Positions 1 to 6,886 of a DNA stretch of 22,160 nucleotides are shown here, in pieces. The stretch's first letter is position 1. Each line of letters opens with the position of its first letter. The notes beneath the pieces are model-generated. The model was not told the DNA's origin and ran no database searches. It was given only the letters and a program-made list of their open reading frames with translations. Source of the DNA: UBA8346 sp050260935 (lineage in GTDB: Bacteria > Bacillota > UBA4882 > UBA8346); assembly GCA_050260935.1 (NCBI GenBank), contig JBLNCU010000041.1, forward strand, positions 1-22,160, in the 5' to 3' direction. Made by a program: the position numbers and the translations under genes.

Positions 1-801
1 AAAGAACGCCCGCGGGTCAAACCCGAGGATTGGATCCTGGTGGATGGTTTGCATGAGGCCATTATCGACCAGACCACTTTCGATCTGGCCCGGGAATATC
101 TGGCTAATAATCCTTCCAGGCCTTGTCCTAAGGATTATGCGGTCCAAAACCCGCTGGCCGGGCTGGTTATCTGCGGGGTCTGCGGCCGGAAGATGGTCCG
201 CCGGCCTTATTCTAAAAAACAGCTTCCGGATACCTTAATGTGTCCCTCCACCGCCTGTAAAAATATTAGTTCCCACCTTTCTTCTGTTGAAGGACGTTTA
301 TTGGGGGCGCTTGAGAATTGGTTCAAGGATTACAAACTTAACTGGGAACTGTCTGAAAATAAGGATACCCATAAAAATGACCAGGTAAACATGAAAAAAA
401 AGGCAATCAAACGCTTGGATGATGAACTCAAAAACTTGGAAAAACAAAGCGATAATATTTATGATCTCCTTGAACAGGGAATTTATACAACAGAAGTATT
501 TTTGGAGCGATCCAAAAATATAAGCGACCGGATCGCTGCAGCGCAAAAAGACAAAAAAGCTTTATTGGATGAATTAGAATGGGAAGCGGCTAGAGATGAA
601 AATCAAAAGGTCATCATCCCCAAGATCGAAAAAATATTGGAACAATATAAAATTACTGACGATCCTGCGTTAAAAAATGAATTATTGAGTGAAGTGATAG
701 CGAAAGCAGTTTATACCAAAAAGATTAAAAGTCACTGGCGGCATCCTTCGGATGATTTTGAATTGGTTATATATCCTAAATTACCTGCTATAAAAAATTG
801 A
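1..801 (+). CDS. Large serine recombinase, C-terminal part (5' end outside window)
   Basis: The frame is open from base 1 to the TGA at 799-801, giving 266 residues without the start. The pattern is that of a large serine recombinase: the recombinase-domain phrase VDGLHEAIID, a zinc ribbon with CGVC and CPSTAC about 25 residues apart, then a long Lys/Glu-rich coiled-coil region (LKNLEKQSDNIYDLLEQGIY) and a basic C-terminus. The catalytic resolvase domain, about 150 residues in the family, must lie off the left edge. Such enzymes integrate and excise phages, conjugative elements and sporulation intervening elements at short att sites, without homology arms. The gene ends 14-20 bp from the point where the opposing cotJC gene loses its family homology, which is where a recombinase gene sits at the end of its own element. 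I infer that it recombines at cotJC. Family assignment is sure; the target is inferred from position. Confidence 0.9.
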   Translation, partial: KERPRVKPEDWILVDGLHEAIIDQTTFDLAREYLANNPSRPCPKDYAVQNPLAGLVICGVCGRKMVRRPYSKKQLPDTLMCPSTACKNISSHLSSVEGRLLGALENWFKDYKLNWELSENKDTHKNDQVNMKKKAIKRLDDELKNLEKQSDNIYDLLEQGIYTTEVFLERSKNISDRIAAAQKDKKALLDELEWEAARDENQKVIIPKIEKILEQYKITDDPALKNELLSEVIAKAVYTKKIKSHWRHPSDDFELVIYPKLPAIKN

Positions 802-1013
802 TAACCTAACGGTACCAATTCCTCAGTGCCAATATCATTTAAAACCCCTTTAGATTGCCCGGTCGGCATGGTATATCTTTGATTAAGATACCGCAAGGCC
901 GCGGCCAGCTCTCCATCTGGGCCTCCATATTGGGTAATTAAATATTTAGCCATTTTTACATCCGCTTTCCCGACTTTGGCGGGATACTGCAATTTTTTTT
1001 CATAATGCCACAT
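732..1013 (-). pseudogene. cotJC: cotJC (Mn-catalase-like spore coat protein), interrupted by element
   Basis: The ATG at 1013 follows a good SD (AGGAGG, 8 nt away). The first 66 residues are typical CotJC: MWHYEKKLQYP, the YGGPDGELAAALRYLNQRY block and DIGTEEL. CotJC belongs to the manganese-catalase ferritin-like family and is about 190 residues long; the family continues TEE(F/L)AHLE through metal-binding helices. Here the sequence turns abruptly after TEEL (around 816-821) into an unrelated 27-residue tail that stops at 732 inside the converging recombinase gene. The rest of cotJC should lie at the other end of the element, outside the window. The gene follows cotJB by 12 bp in the order cotJA-cotJB-cotJC. 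Unless the element is excised, only a metal-site-less stub can be made. An alternative is a plain dead fusion, with the 3' part lost. Confidence 0.85.
802..830. other. Putative attachment-site junction (attL/attR) within cotJC
   Basis: CotJC-like coding sequence, read on the minus strand, holds through the codons for G-T-E-E-L (830 down to 816) and then ends. The palindrome GGTACC is at 811-816. The recombinase stop codon is at 799-801. The crossover therefore lies roughly between 802 and 825. The exact core cannot be fixed from one junction; the partner junction is outside the window. Confidence 0.5.
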
Positions 1014-1025
1014 TCCGGTTTCCTC

Positions 1026-1280
1026 CTAATATTCAATCTCCCAAGGCCATGGTTCCTCTATCCATCTCCAGCAAGGCTGGTTGACACTATCATTAGTCGT
1101 CAAAGGTCCGTATTTGGCGACATACATATTCCGTAAATGTTCAGTCTCGCATATTACCTTTGTATAATCGGCCAAAGCTTTTTGGTCGCCAGGGTGGGTG
1201 TCTAAATACAAAACCAGATCAAACCCGGTAAACTCCAGCGCCTGCAACTCCTTTAAAAAATCCAATTGATCGCGGTTCAT
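1026..1280 (-). CDS. cotJB: Spore coat protein CotJB
   Basis: This 84-residue protein matches the small CotJB family. It has the FDLVLYLDTHPGD block near residues 20-32, a central helix ending in YGPL, and a Trp-rich C-terminus (CWRWIEEPWPWE). CotJB belongs to the CotJ set of spore coat proteins made in the mother cell; its molecular role is not known. The ATG at 1280 follows GGAAGGG. It lies 18 bp downstream of cotJA and 12 bp upstream of the broken cotJC, clearly one operon. Length and motifs are normal, so the damage in this operon is confined to cotJC. Confidence 0.9.
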   Translation of the reverse strand: MNRDQLDFLKELQALEFTGFDLVLYLDTHPGDQKALADYTKVICETEHLRNMYVAKYGPLTTNDSVNQPCWRWIEEPWPWEIEY

Positions 1281-1298
1281 CCTAACCCTTCCTTTGCT

Positions 1299-1448
1299 TT
1301 ACAATTTATTGCCATGATAAGGACGGTAAATCTCCGGAAAAATTGTCCCCATTTTTAAGGCTTTCATCGGCTCCCAGCGATTGACGTATATTTGAAACGG
1401 GACATAAGCCTCTGCTAGGCGTAAATTCATATTTGGAGCAAATTCCAT
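1299..1448 (-). CDS. cotJA: Spore coat-associated protein CotJA
   Basis: A 49-residue protein on the minus strand carries the CotJA signature: AYVPFQIY, then W-EPMKALKMGTIFPEIYRPY. In Bacillus, CotJA is needed for CotJC to assemble into the spore. I chose the ATG at 1448 because a GGGGGT SD lies 6 nt upstream; an ATG two codons earlier (1454) abuts that SD directly. It is shorter than the Bacillus protein (about 80 residues), but the conserved core is complete. It is the first gene of cotJA-cotJB-cotJC'. Mother-cell (sigma-E type) control is expected from the family; I could not find a convincing promoter. Confidence 0.85.
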   Translation of the reverse strand: MEFAPNMNLRLAEAYVPFQIYVNRWEPMKALKMGTIFPEIYRPYHGNKL

Positions 1449-1716
1449 TTTCATACCCCCGATACGCTTTTCTTTGAAATACCTCCGCTAACTGTTTCTG
1501 AATATAACCAGGATCAGTCTATTCGCATACATACCAATTGTACCTGGGCTAAAGGCCCAAATTTTATTCATTCCGCCGACTACCTAGGAAATTATTCCCG
1601 AATTGCCGGATCTTTTAATTTTTAATAAATAGAGCAGGAATCGACTGCCTTTCCCGGGCTTAATTAATAAAGCGCCGGGAAAAATAGTGATAGAAAAAGC
1701 AAAGGAGGTTAAATCG

Positions 1717-2079
1717 GTGAACAGCTTCTTCAAAAGATTGTTGGGAATTGAGGAGCACGATCAAGAGGTCGGGATATTTGAATCCCCCACGGACAATTAC
1801 GTTTCCTGGGAACCGGTTAAAGTAAGTCCGGGAGAGACGGTTCATCTCAACTATCACGGTCTGTTAAAAAATTCAGGCGCCGGCGAAATATATCTTCATT
1901 ACGGCTTTGACAGCTGGAATCATAACATTAACACCTTAAAAATGGCCAGGAACGAACAGGGGGATTTTGTCGCGGATGTGCCGACCGGCGATAACCGGGA
2001 AATGAATTTTTGTTTTAAGGATGAAGCCGGTAACTGGGATAACAACAACGGTTGGGATTGGACCCTCCATCTAGAATAA
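1717..2079 (+). CDS. Stand-alone carbohydrate-binding module (CBM25/53 starch-binding type)
   Basis: The protein has 120 residues. The GTG at 1717 is preceded by a near-perfect SD (AAAGGAGGT, 1701-1709, 7 nt spacing); a GTG at 1687 in frame lacks one. After about 30 N-terminal residues comes one beta-sandwich module: the VSPGETVHLNYHG strand, IYLHYGFDSWNHN, and a C-terminal EAGNWDNNNGWDWT block. This is the layout of the CBM25/CBM53 starch-binding families, with Trp and Tyr positions that stack on glucans. There is no signal peptide, membrane segment or catalytic domain, so it is a cytosolic single-module protein, perhaps a glycogen or spore polysaccharide binder (inference). It is a monocistronic gene with its own terminator just downstream. 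Confidence 0.75.
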   Translation: MNSFFKRLLGIEEHDQEVGIFESPTDNYVSWEPVKVSPGETVHLNYHGLLKNSGAGEIYLHYGFDSWNHNINTLKMARNEQGDFVADVPTGDNREMNFCFKDEAGNWDNNNGWDWTLHLE

Positions 2080-2094
2080 GATCGTTAACATCTT

Positions 2095-2118
2095 AACCTC
2101 CTAAGAAGGAGGTTTTTT
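2095..2118 (+). terminator. Rho-independent terminator of the CBM gene
   Basis: An 8-bp perfect stem AACCTCCT/AGGAGGTT (2095-2102 and 2107-2114) with loop AAGA is followed by a T run, 16 bp after the stop codon of the carbohydrate-binding gene. Confidence 0.9.
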
Positions 2119-2141
2119 ATAGCCCGCCACTTAAAAACAGG

Positions 2142-2372
2142 TTATGGTTTCTTTTTCCGTTTAATTTTAAGCTCTTTCGGGAGGATGATCTCCGTAATCT
2201 CGATGGCGTTATAATCGGCATCCCCCAGGCAACGGCAGCAGTTATCACAAATTTTAGCGGGATCAAGATCGCAAATCTCACACTCACCGCAATCATTACA
2301 TTCCTTATTTGGGTTTAGATCACATTTACTCAAATCGTCACACTCTCGTCCCCAGCTTATAAATGGCTTCAA
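2142..2372 (-). CDS. Cysteine-rich small protein (two CxxC-type half repeats)
   Basis: This 76-residue protein has 11 cysteines, most of them in a central block where a motif recurs: CDLNPNKECNDCGEC and then CDLDPAKICDNCCRC. The two half repeats share C-D-L-(N/D)-P-x-K-x-C-x-x-C-x-x-C, so it probably binds zinc or an iron-sulfur cluster (inference). The C-terminus is a short charged tail rich in Lys (KIKRKKKP). The start used is the TTG at 2372 with a weak AAAGG about 10 nt upstream; an internal TTG 13 codons on is possible. I know similar short Cys-rich proteins from Clostridia but no assigned function. It has no signal peptide and stands alone between convergent and divergent neighbours. 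Confidence 0.65.
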   Translation of the reverse strand: MKPFISWGRECDDLSKCDLNPNKECNDCGECEICDLDPAKICDNCCRCLGDADYNAIEITEIILPKELKIKRKKKP

Positions 2373-2541
2373 TAAAAATTAGCCTTTATAAGCTCTCCTT
2401 TTATCTGCGTCTTCCTGGTCTCCATGTTTTAAAGTATACCATAGAACTGTTATATTTTTAATACCGGTTATCCGCATCGAATATGTTTTATCAGAAGGAG
2501 ACAACGGTTTTTCCGCGAAATAAGATTGCCGGGTGATGAAA

Positions 2542-2784
2542 ATGCTTTATGCCGCTTCGGTGAGAATCAGTTTTCGCAATAACCAGCGCCGCTTGGATAT
2601 TATTGTTGAAGCTGACAATCTGGAAAACGCCAAGGAAAAAGTGTTAAAACAGGCGCGTAAGATATACGCGCCCGGAAAAAAGGCCGTCTATTCAATTATT
2701 GGAACCATAAGCGAAGCCGAAGCTTTGGAAGGGTTTAAAACAGAGGGTCCCCAGGAGCAAACCCCTGAGGAACAACCCACCTGA
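2542..2784 (+). CDS. Hypothetical small protein
   Basis: The 80-residue protein is not recognised. It begins with a beta-type stretch (LYAASVRISF), then RRLDIIVEAD, a helix with ALA/LYS-rich character (ENAKEKVLKQARKIY), another strand (KAVYSIIGTI) and an acidic Pro/Glu tail. A beta-alpha-beta pattern of this size would suit a small regulatory or binding fold, but that is only a shape argument. I chose the ATG at 2542 because GGTGAT, a match to the 3' part of the extended SD, lies 4 nt upstream; in-frame GTG 2533 and ATG 2536 are alternatives. It ends 3 bp before the stop of the convergent ferritin-like gene. Confidence 0.6.
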   Translation: MLYAASVRISFRNNQRRLDIIVEADNLENAKEKVLKQARKIYAPGKKAVYSIIGTISEAEALEGFKTEGPQEQTPEEQPT

Positions 2785-2787
2785 AAA

Positions 2788-3087
2788 TCAGACTCTTACT
2801 CCCAACAGCTGATCGACCTCTTTGGCCCCTTGATCCAAATACTTTGTCTCCTGGGGATCGAGCATTTTCAGTAAAGATAATAATTCTCCCACATGCTCCC
2901 GTTCTTCATCACGAATGGAACTTAAAACCGTTTTTACCCGCTGATCCCCGCAAGCCATTACATGGGCGTCATAACCGATAATGGCTTCAAGTTCACCGGC
3001 TATATCCGCCCGTAAAGCTTGGACTAACTCTTCCTTGCCGATTTGGCGCGGTATATTCCCGACAAAAGGGTTTCCCAATTCGGCCAT
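2788..3087 (-). CDS. Single-domain ferritin-like protein
   Basis: The protein has 99 residues. It opens with MAELGNPFVGN, typical of a family of short ferritin-like proteins, and has the two half-site motifs of that fold: ELEAIIGYDAH in helix 1 and RDEEREHVGEL in helix 2, supplying Glu and His ligands for a di-iron or di-manganese site. With only two long helices it must dimerise to form a complete four-helix bundle, as encapsulin-associated and rubrerythrin-like minimal ferritins do. No encapsulin gene is in the window. The ATG at 3087 follows AAAGGAGG at 12 nt, and a second AGGAG lies almost against the ATG. The likely role is iron storage or peroxide defence; the exact partner is unknown. 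Confidence 0.8.
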   Translation of the reverse strand: MAELGNPFVGNIPRQIGKEELVQALRADIAGELEAIIGYDAHVMACGDQRVKTVLSSIRDEEREHVGELLSLLKMLDPQETKYLDQGAKEVDQLLGVRV

Positions 3088-3294
3088 TACTCCTGATTAC
3101 CTCCTTTTCCTCAACTGTATTTTAGGCTTTCAATTAATTTGCCTTCCAACGATGAGACAATCTTCTTACTAGATTCTAAAATAGATTTCCCAAGGTTAAA
3201 ATTTATATACCTGCGCTCGTTAGCAAATTAAAAATCCGGAAGCCAGCAATAAAAAATTCACCCCCGGGTAAACTAAACGGAAGAGGTGAAAAGT

Positions 3295-3492
3295 GTGGCG
3301 AACTCTAACAAGATCGAAGCCATTGTCAATTTTGTCTCCAAGCATCCTCAAAGTACGGCCAGTTGCCGTATTTGCCGGGAAATACTCGGCGAGGCGGTAG
3401 AACGCTTCAATGAGGAATTTGCCATGGAATTAGCGGACGGTCTAAGTAAAAGAGATGAAATAATCGATTCTTATTACAGCATGATCCGTTAA
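3295..3492 (+). CDS. Hypothetical small protein
   Basis: This 65-residue, mainly helical protein carries a CRICREILGEAVERFNEEFA segment. The two cysteines in C-R-I-C could form a redox or metal pair but are alone. I chose GTG 3295 because AGAGGTGA (3282-3289) sits 5 nt upstream; GTG 3286 overlaps that SD. It is not recognised. It lies between two ferritin-like genes on the opposite strand, which is suggestive but not proof of a shared role. Confidence 0.55.
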   Translation: MANSNKIEAIVNFVSKHPQSTASCRICREILGEAVERFNEEFAMELADGLSKRDEIIDSYYSMIR

Positions 3493-3523
3493 CCCAAAAC
3501 TGGCTGAAGCCAAGGAGAGGAAG

Positions 3524-4111
3524 TTAGGTTTCGTGGTACAAATCGTAAAAGATGCGGGTAAATTCGCTGACATGCTCCTTTTCTTTGTTCATTATGCCGG
3601 CCAATAAACTCTGAACCGCCGGGTTGGCCGTGGCCAGGATCTGTTTTTGATAGGCATTAATCGCATGGAATTCATCCCGGATCGCGTTCCGCAAACACTC
3701 TAAAATTCTTTCATCAACAGGATAAAACTTATGATCCGAAGATTCCCTCCTTGAGCGTTCGGGAGAAAAACAGCCTTTACAACTGCCGGAGATCCCATAA
3801 GGCAGCGCCTGGTCTTGAAGACCGGTTAACATTACTAAACCTTGTTTTTTTAATTCTTCAGCCTGCACCGGGTCGATGCTGGCCAGCAGTCTCATTAACA
3901 AAATATAATGGCCGGTTTCATCACCCGCAGTCTCCCGGAACCGCTCACTGATCCGGTAATCCTTTATTTGACTGGCGCACTCCATATAACCGACGATGGC
4001 CCCAAGTTCATCAGCTAAGTCTTCCCTTAAAAAAATTAAATCCGGGTCGCCCGCAAACTGGGTTGAACCCATGGATGGGGCCACGTGCGGGCATTCAAAA
4101 CGGAAGTCCAT
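3524..4111 (-). CDS. Tandem ferritin-like (rubrerythrin-type) protein
   Basis: The 195-residue protein holds two copies of a ferritin-like two-helix unit. The first (about residues 30-85) has LADELGAIVGYMECA and GDETGHYILLM; the second (about 145-190) has IRDEFHAINAYQKQI and NKEKEHVSEF. Each keeps the E...Y and E-x-x-H ligand positions, so one chain may form a whole four-helix bundle that needs two chains in the single-domain neighbour. The linker contains CKGC, a possible metal-binding or redox pair, not a full rubredoxin. I chose ATG 4111 because a run of G (GGTGGGGGGG) lies 6 nt upstream; the longer GTG start at 4126 falls inside that run. The second unit resembles CotJC-type and rubrerythrin bundles, so a spore or oxidative-stress role is possible. 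Confidence 0.8.
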   Translation of the reverse strand: MDFRFECPHVAPSMGSTQFAGDPDLIFLREDLADELGAIVGYMECASQIKDYRISERFRETAGDETGHYILLMRLLASIDPVQAEELKKQGLVMLTGLQDQALPYGISGSCKGCFSPERSRRESSDHKFYPVDERILECLRNAIRDEFHAINAYQKQILATANPAVQSLLAGIMNKEKEHVSEFTRIFYDLYHET

Positions 4112-4213
4112 TATCAACCCCCCCACCTATGTAAAAATACTCTTTATAACATATTCAGATCCATTACCGACTTAATACAAATAAAACTTCCCAACCAAAA
4201 CTAATCGGCGTCA

Positions 4214-4260
4214 TTTAAAAAAATAAGCTAAAAAGGGGTTTTAAACCCTTCATAGCCTAT
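4214..4260 (-). terminator. Terminator of the glycosyltransferase-YkoP operon
   Basis: Read on the minus strand, AAGGGTTT-AAAA-CCCCTT forms a hairpin within a longer GGCTA/TAGCT pairing, followed by TTATTTTTTT. It lies about 70-110 bp beyond the stop of the ykoP-like gene, the last gene of the operon. Confidence 0.65.
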
Positions 4261-4326
4261 CATTAAGGTTTTATTCCGGCTCCTGAATTGTGACTTCCAA
4301 ATTTCACTGGTAATTTTTAACCCATT

Positions 4327-4887
4327 TTAATACCGCTTAATCAATTGCTCCCTGGTGATCCAGACCTCATACGGAGTCTTGGTCTTTTGAAAGGAGGCTT
4401 TTTTTTTGGTTTTAAAGGAATAAAAGATCTTCCGGAGTATTGTCTCCCAAAATCCGAGCCACCGTTGTTCCCAACCCTTGGGTATCGGTACTAGGGTAAA
4501 CCCCAACCTTTTGGCGCCGGCAGTCAAGACATTAACCCCATAAAACCCTTTTATCTCAGCGGGGACCTGTTTTTCAGAACAAGCTTTGGCTAAAGCGCTG
4601 AACTCTTCTTTCAACATCTCCAGCAACCGCCATTCCATCGACCGTTCCGATTGTTCCTGGCTTATTTCCAAGATCCGGTGGTTGGAGAGATGGAACTCCG
4701 CAATAGGATCCTCGGGATTGATTAGCACACCCTCTGGTAACTTCAAGGCTGTCTTGCCGTGGTATGGATGGTAACAAATCATCAATAGACCCAATTTTGA
4801 ACCCGGAATCGGAACCGCGCCGGCCTTTTTTAAATAACGGCGGTCAATGGCCATTCCCAGCCTTTGCATTAATGTTGCGCCGCTCAT
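4327..4887 (-). CDS. ykoP: YkoP-like protein
   Basis: The 186-residue protein resembles Bacillus YkoP. It has an N-terminal basic segment (RRYLKKAGAVPIPGS), the GLLMICYHPYHGK block, LINPEDPIAEFHLSN, a helical EFSALAKACSEKQV, and FYGVNVLTAGAKRLGF before a Trp-rich basic tail. The family has no established biochemical function; it often accompanies, or is fused to, polysaccharide deacetylases. The ATG at 4887 has AGGAGGG 5 nt upstream and lies inside the 3' end of the deacetylase gene, a 44-bp overlap that implies translational coupling. It is the last gene of the four-gene operon. Confidence 0.75.
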   Translation of the reverse strand: MSGATLMQRLGMAIDRRYLKKAGAVPIPGSKLGLLMICYHPYHGKTALKLPEGVLINPEDPIAEFHLSNHRILEISQEQSERSMEWRLLEMLKEEFSALAKACSEKQVPAEIKGFYGVNVLTAGAKRLGFTLVPIPKGWEQRWLGFWETILRKIFYSFKTKKKASFQKTKTPYEVWITREQLIKRY

Positions 4888-5590
4888 AGTGCCCTCCTGT
4901 TATTTCTGCAAGCGAGACAAATTGGTAACCATTGCTTTGAAAATAATTGATAACTTCCGGGAGAGCCTTTAAAGTATTCTCTGGCGCTCCGGCGTTTCCT
5001 CCGGCGTCGTGAACGACAATCACGGCGCCTGGTTTTACCCGTTTTTGTAAAAGCTCCAAAACTTTGGCCGGGCCTGTCCGCACATCCCAGTCGACGGCGT
5101 TGGCAGTCCAAAGCACTACTTTCAACCGTAACCATTTCAGATATAAATACTGAAAAAGGTTTAAAGCGCCCCACGGAGGCCGGAACCAAAAAAGGGTCTT
5201 CCCGGTAATCCCTTCTAAAACTTGCTTCCCCCTTCTTATAGTGGCCATACTTTTTCTTAAAAACATTAAGTAAGCGTGGCGATGGTAGTAAGTGTGAAGT
5301 CCGATTTCGTGGCCGGCGGCTTGAATTCGCCGTACCAGTTCCGGATATTTTTCGGCCCGGAAACCGGCTAAAAAAAAGACTGCCGGGATTTTATAATCGG
5401 CTAGAACAGCCAATATTTCCGGTGTTACCTTTGGGTTTGGGCCATCATCAAAGGTTAAGCAGATTTTTGAGCCAGTGGTTATTCCTCTTTTAACGGTAGC
5501 CGGGTCTAGAAACCTGACCCAGAGATCAGTCAACGGATAGGTAATAGCCCATCCAAAGATAAGTATAAGAAATATGATTAATCCGGCCAT
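4844..5590 (-). CDS. Membrane-anchored polysaccharide deacetylase (NodB domain)
   Basis: The protein has 248 residues. Residues 1-22 are a hydrophobic anchor, so the enzyme acts outside the cytoplasmic membrane. The NodB domain has all the usual motifs: TFDDGP (46-51; Asp48 base, Asp49 metal ligand), H-T-Y-Y-H (99-103; metal ligands), RPPWG (137-141), the ANAVDWDV stretch and VIVVHD. The family removes N-acetyl groups from peptidoglycan or other amino-sugar polymers. The start ATG directly follows the stop of the MFS gene, and the 3' end overlaps the ykoP-like gene. With a glycosyltransferase and transporter in the same operon, the substrate may be an envelope or spore polymer or glycolipid (inference). 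Confidence 0.9.
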   Translation of the reverse strand: MAGLIIFLILIFGWAITYPLTDLWVRFLDPATVKRGITTGSKICLTFDDGPNPKVTPEILAVLADYKIPAVFFLAGFRAEKYPELVRRIQAAGHEIGLHTYYHRHAYLMFLRKSMATIRRGKQVLEGITGKTLFWFRPPWGALNLFQYLYLKWLRLKVVLWTANAVDWDVRTGPAKVLELLQKRVKPGAVIVVHDAGGNAGAPENTLKALPEVINYFQSNGYQFVSLAEITGGHYERRNINAKAGNGH

Positions 5591-6886
5591 CTATGTCCCT
5601 TCTGTTTGATAATGATGAAAAGGATATGCCAAATAGACCAGAGCCATTAAGGCCAAGCAAATACTGCTGATATAGAAAGGCGCCACTAAACCGGTCCCCC
5701 CGAGCATCCCCAGGTTTCTGCTGCTTAAAGTCCCTAAAAATCCTCCGACCAAAGGTCCAACTGCAAACCCCAAGCCTTCCACCGACATAAATAAACCCAT
5801 TAAAACCCCTCTTTGCCCGGGAGGTATCGATCCGGCAAGTAGAGCATTCCAGGCCGGTTGGATCAAAGCATAGGAAAGGCCGACAAAGCCAACGATCCAC
5901 CAAATATTCCATTTGCTGCCATAGGTAACCATTGCAAAAAGAGAGCCGGCCGCCAACAAAAACCCGGCCGCCAGAAATCCCCTCGGACCCCGGCGGTCGG
6001 CCAGCCGGCCGACTGGAATCATAAAACTAATCACCACCAAACCGCCGATTAATAACAAAATACTGTATTGAGCCTCGTTAAGTCCTAGTTTATTGGTGGC
6101 GTAAGGTAATAAATTGGGGAGCAACATACCCAAAGAGAGGGTTTGAATAAACATCCCGGGAATCAGGCCTTTAACTTTCCATAAGCGGATTATTACAGCT
6201 TTAAACCTAGCCTGCTTTGGCTGGAGATTTTGGGCGGCGGTAATATTTTTAATATGGGGAACCTTATTCCAGCTTAACCAGCCTAAGATACTGACAACCA
6301 CCGCCATTAAACCGATAATGGTTAAAATGGCAAATCCGGTCCGGTAGGCGTTTACTACCGGAAGATGGATTGTATTCAGAAACTTCCGCAAACGGGTATC
6401 AATTAAGAAACCCATTAATATTGGGCCTAAACCGCCGCCAGCCAGCCAAACAACTGAGATTACGCTAATGATGGTGGCTCTTTTTTCTTCGCCGACGGTT
6501 TGGATGGAACCGGAAATCGCCGCCGGCCAGGTGGGAGCCACTCCCACCCCGATTAAAACCGCCGCGATTATCAGGAAAAAGATATTGGTATGCCACTCCA
6601 TAATCAACAACAAGCCCAGCAAGGTGGCGATGCTGCCGGCTATTAAAACTGGCCACGGGCCCTTATGATCCACCAACCAACCGACCGCGCCTTTGGAAAG
6701 ATTGTCGGCAAATAAGTTGGCGGAGATGACTAAACCAAGCGCGGCCGTGTTATAATGCAAGCTGGTTAAAAAACTTGGTAAAAAAGTCAAAAATAAAGAC
6801 ATCCGGATAAACTCGATCGAGGCAATAATCGCCAGGAAAGTGATTATCACCGGATGTTCAAAGAGACCTTCCTTCTTTTCAAGCAC
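5591..6886 (-). CDS. MFS transporter
   Basis: The 431-residue protein has twelve predicted hydrophobic segments in two halves split by a basic loop (around residues 205-240). It shows the MFS loop 2-3 signature as NLSKGAVGWLVDHKGPWPV and a second copy as IPVGRLADRRGPRG. The family exports drugs, sugars or other solutes; the substrate cannot be read from the sequence. The GTG start at 6886 has GGAGAG 6 nt upstream and overlaps the stop of the glycosyltransferase gene by 8 bp; its stop touches the deacetylase start. Such tight packing argues for a shared pathway, for example movement of a glycolipid or its precursor across the membrane. Confidence 0.85.
   Translation of the reverse strand: MLEKKEGLFEHPVIITFLAIIASIEFIRMSLFLTFLPSFLTSLHYNTAALGLVISANLFADNLSKGAVGWLVDHKGPWPVLIAGSIATLLGLLLIMEWHTNIFFLIIAAVLIGVGVAPTWPAAISGSIQTVGEEKRATIISVISVVWLAGGGLGPILMGFLIDTRLRKFLNTIHLPVVNAYRTGFAILTIIGLMAVVVSILGWLSWNKVPHIKNITAAQNLQPKQARFKAVIIRLWKVKGLIPGMFIQTLSLGMLLPNLLPYATNKLGLNEAQYSILLLIGGLVVISFMIPVGRLADRRGPRGFLAAGFLLAAGSLFAMVTYGSKWNIWWIVGFVGLSYALIQPAWNALLAGSIPPGQRGVLMGLFMSVEGLGFAVGPLVGGFLGTLSSRNLGMLGGTGLVAPFYISSICLALMALVYLAYPFHHYQTEGT

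Noticed and set aside
1501..1560. Sigma-E/sigma-K type promoter for cotJA
   Set aside because: Some ATA and CATA-like strings are present, but no pair with proper spacing on the minus strand.
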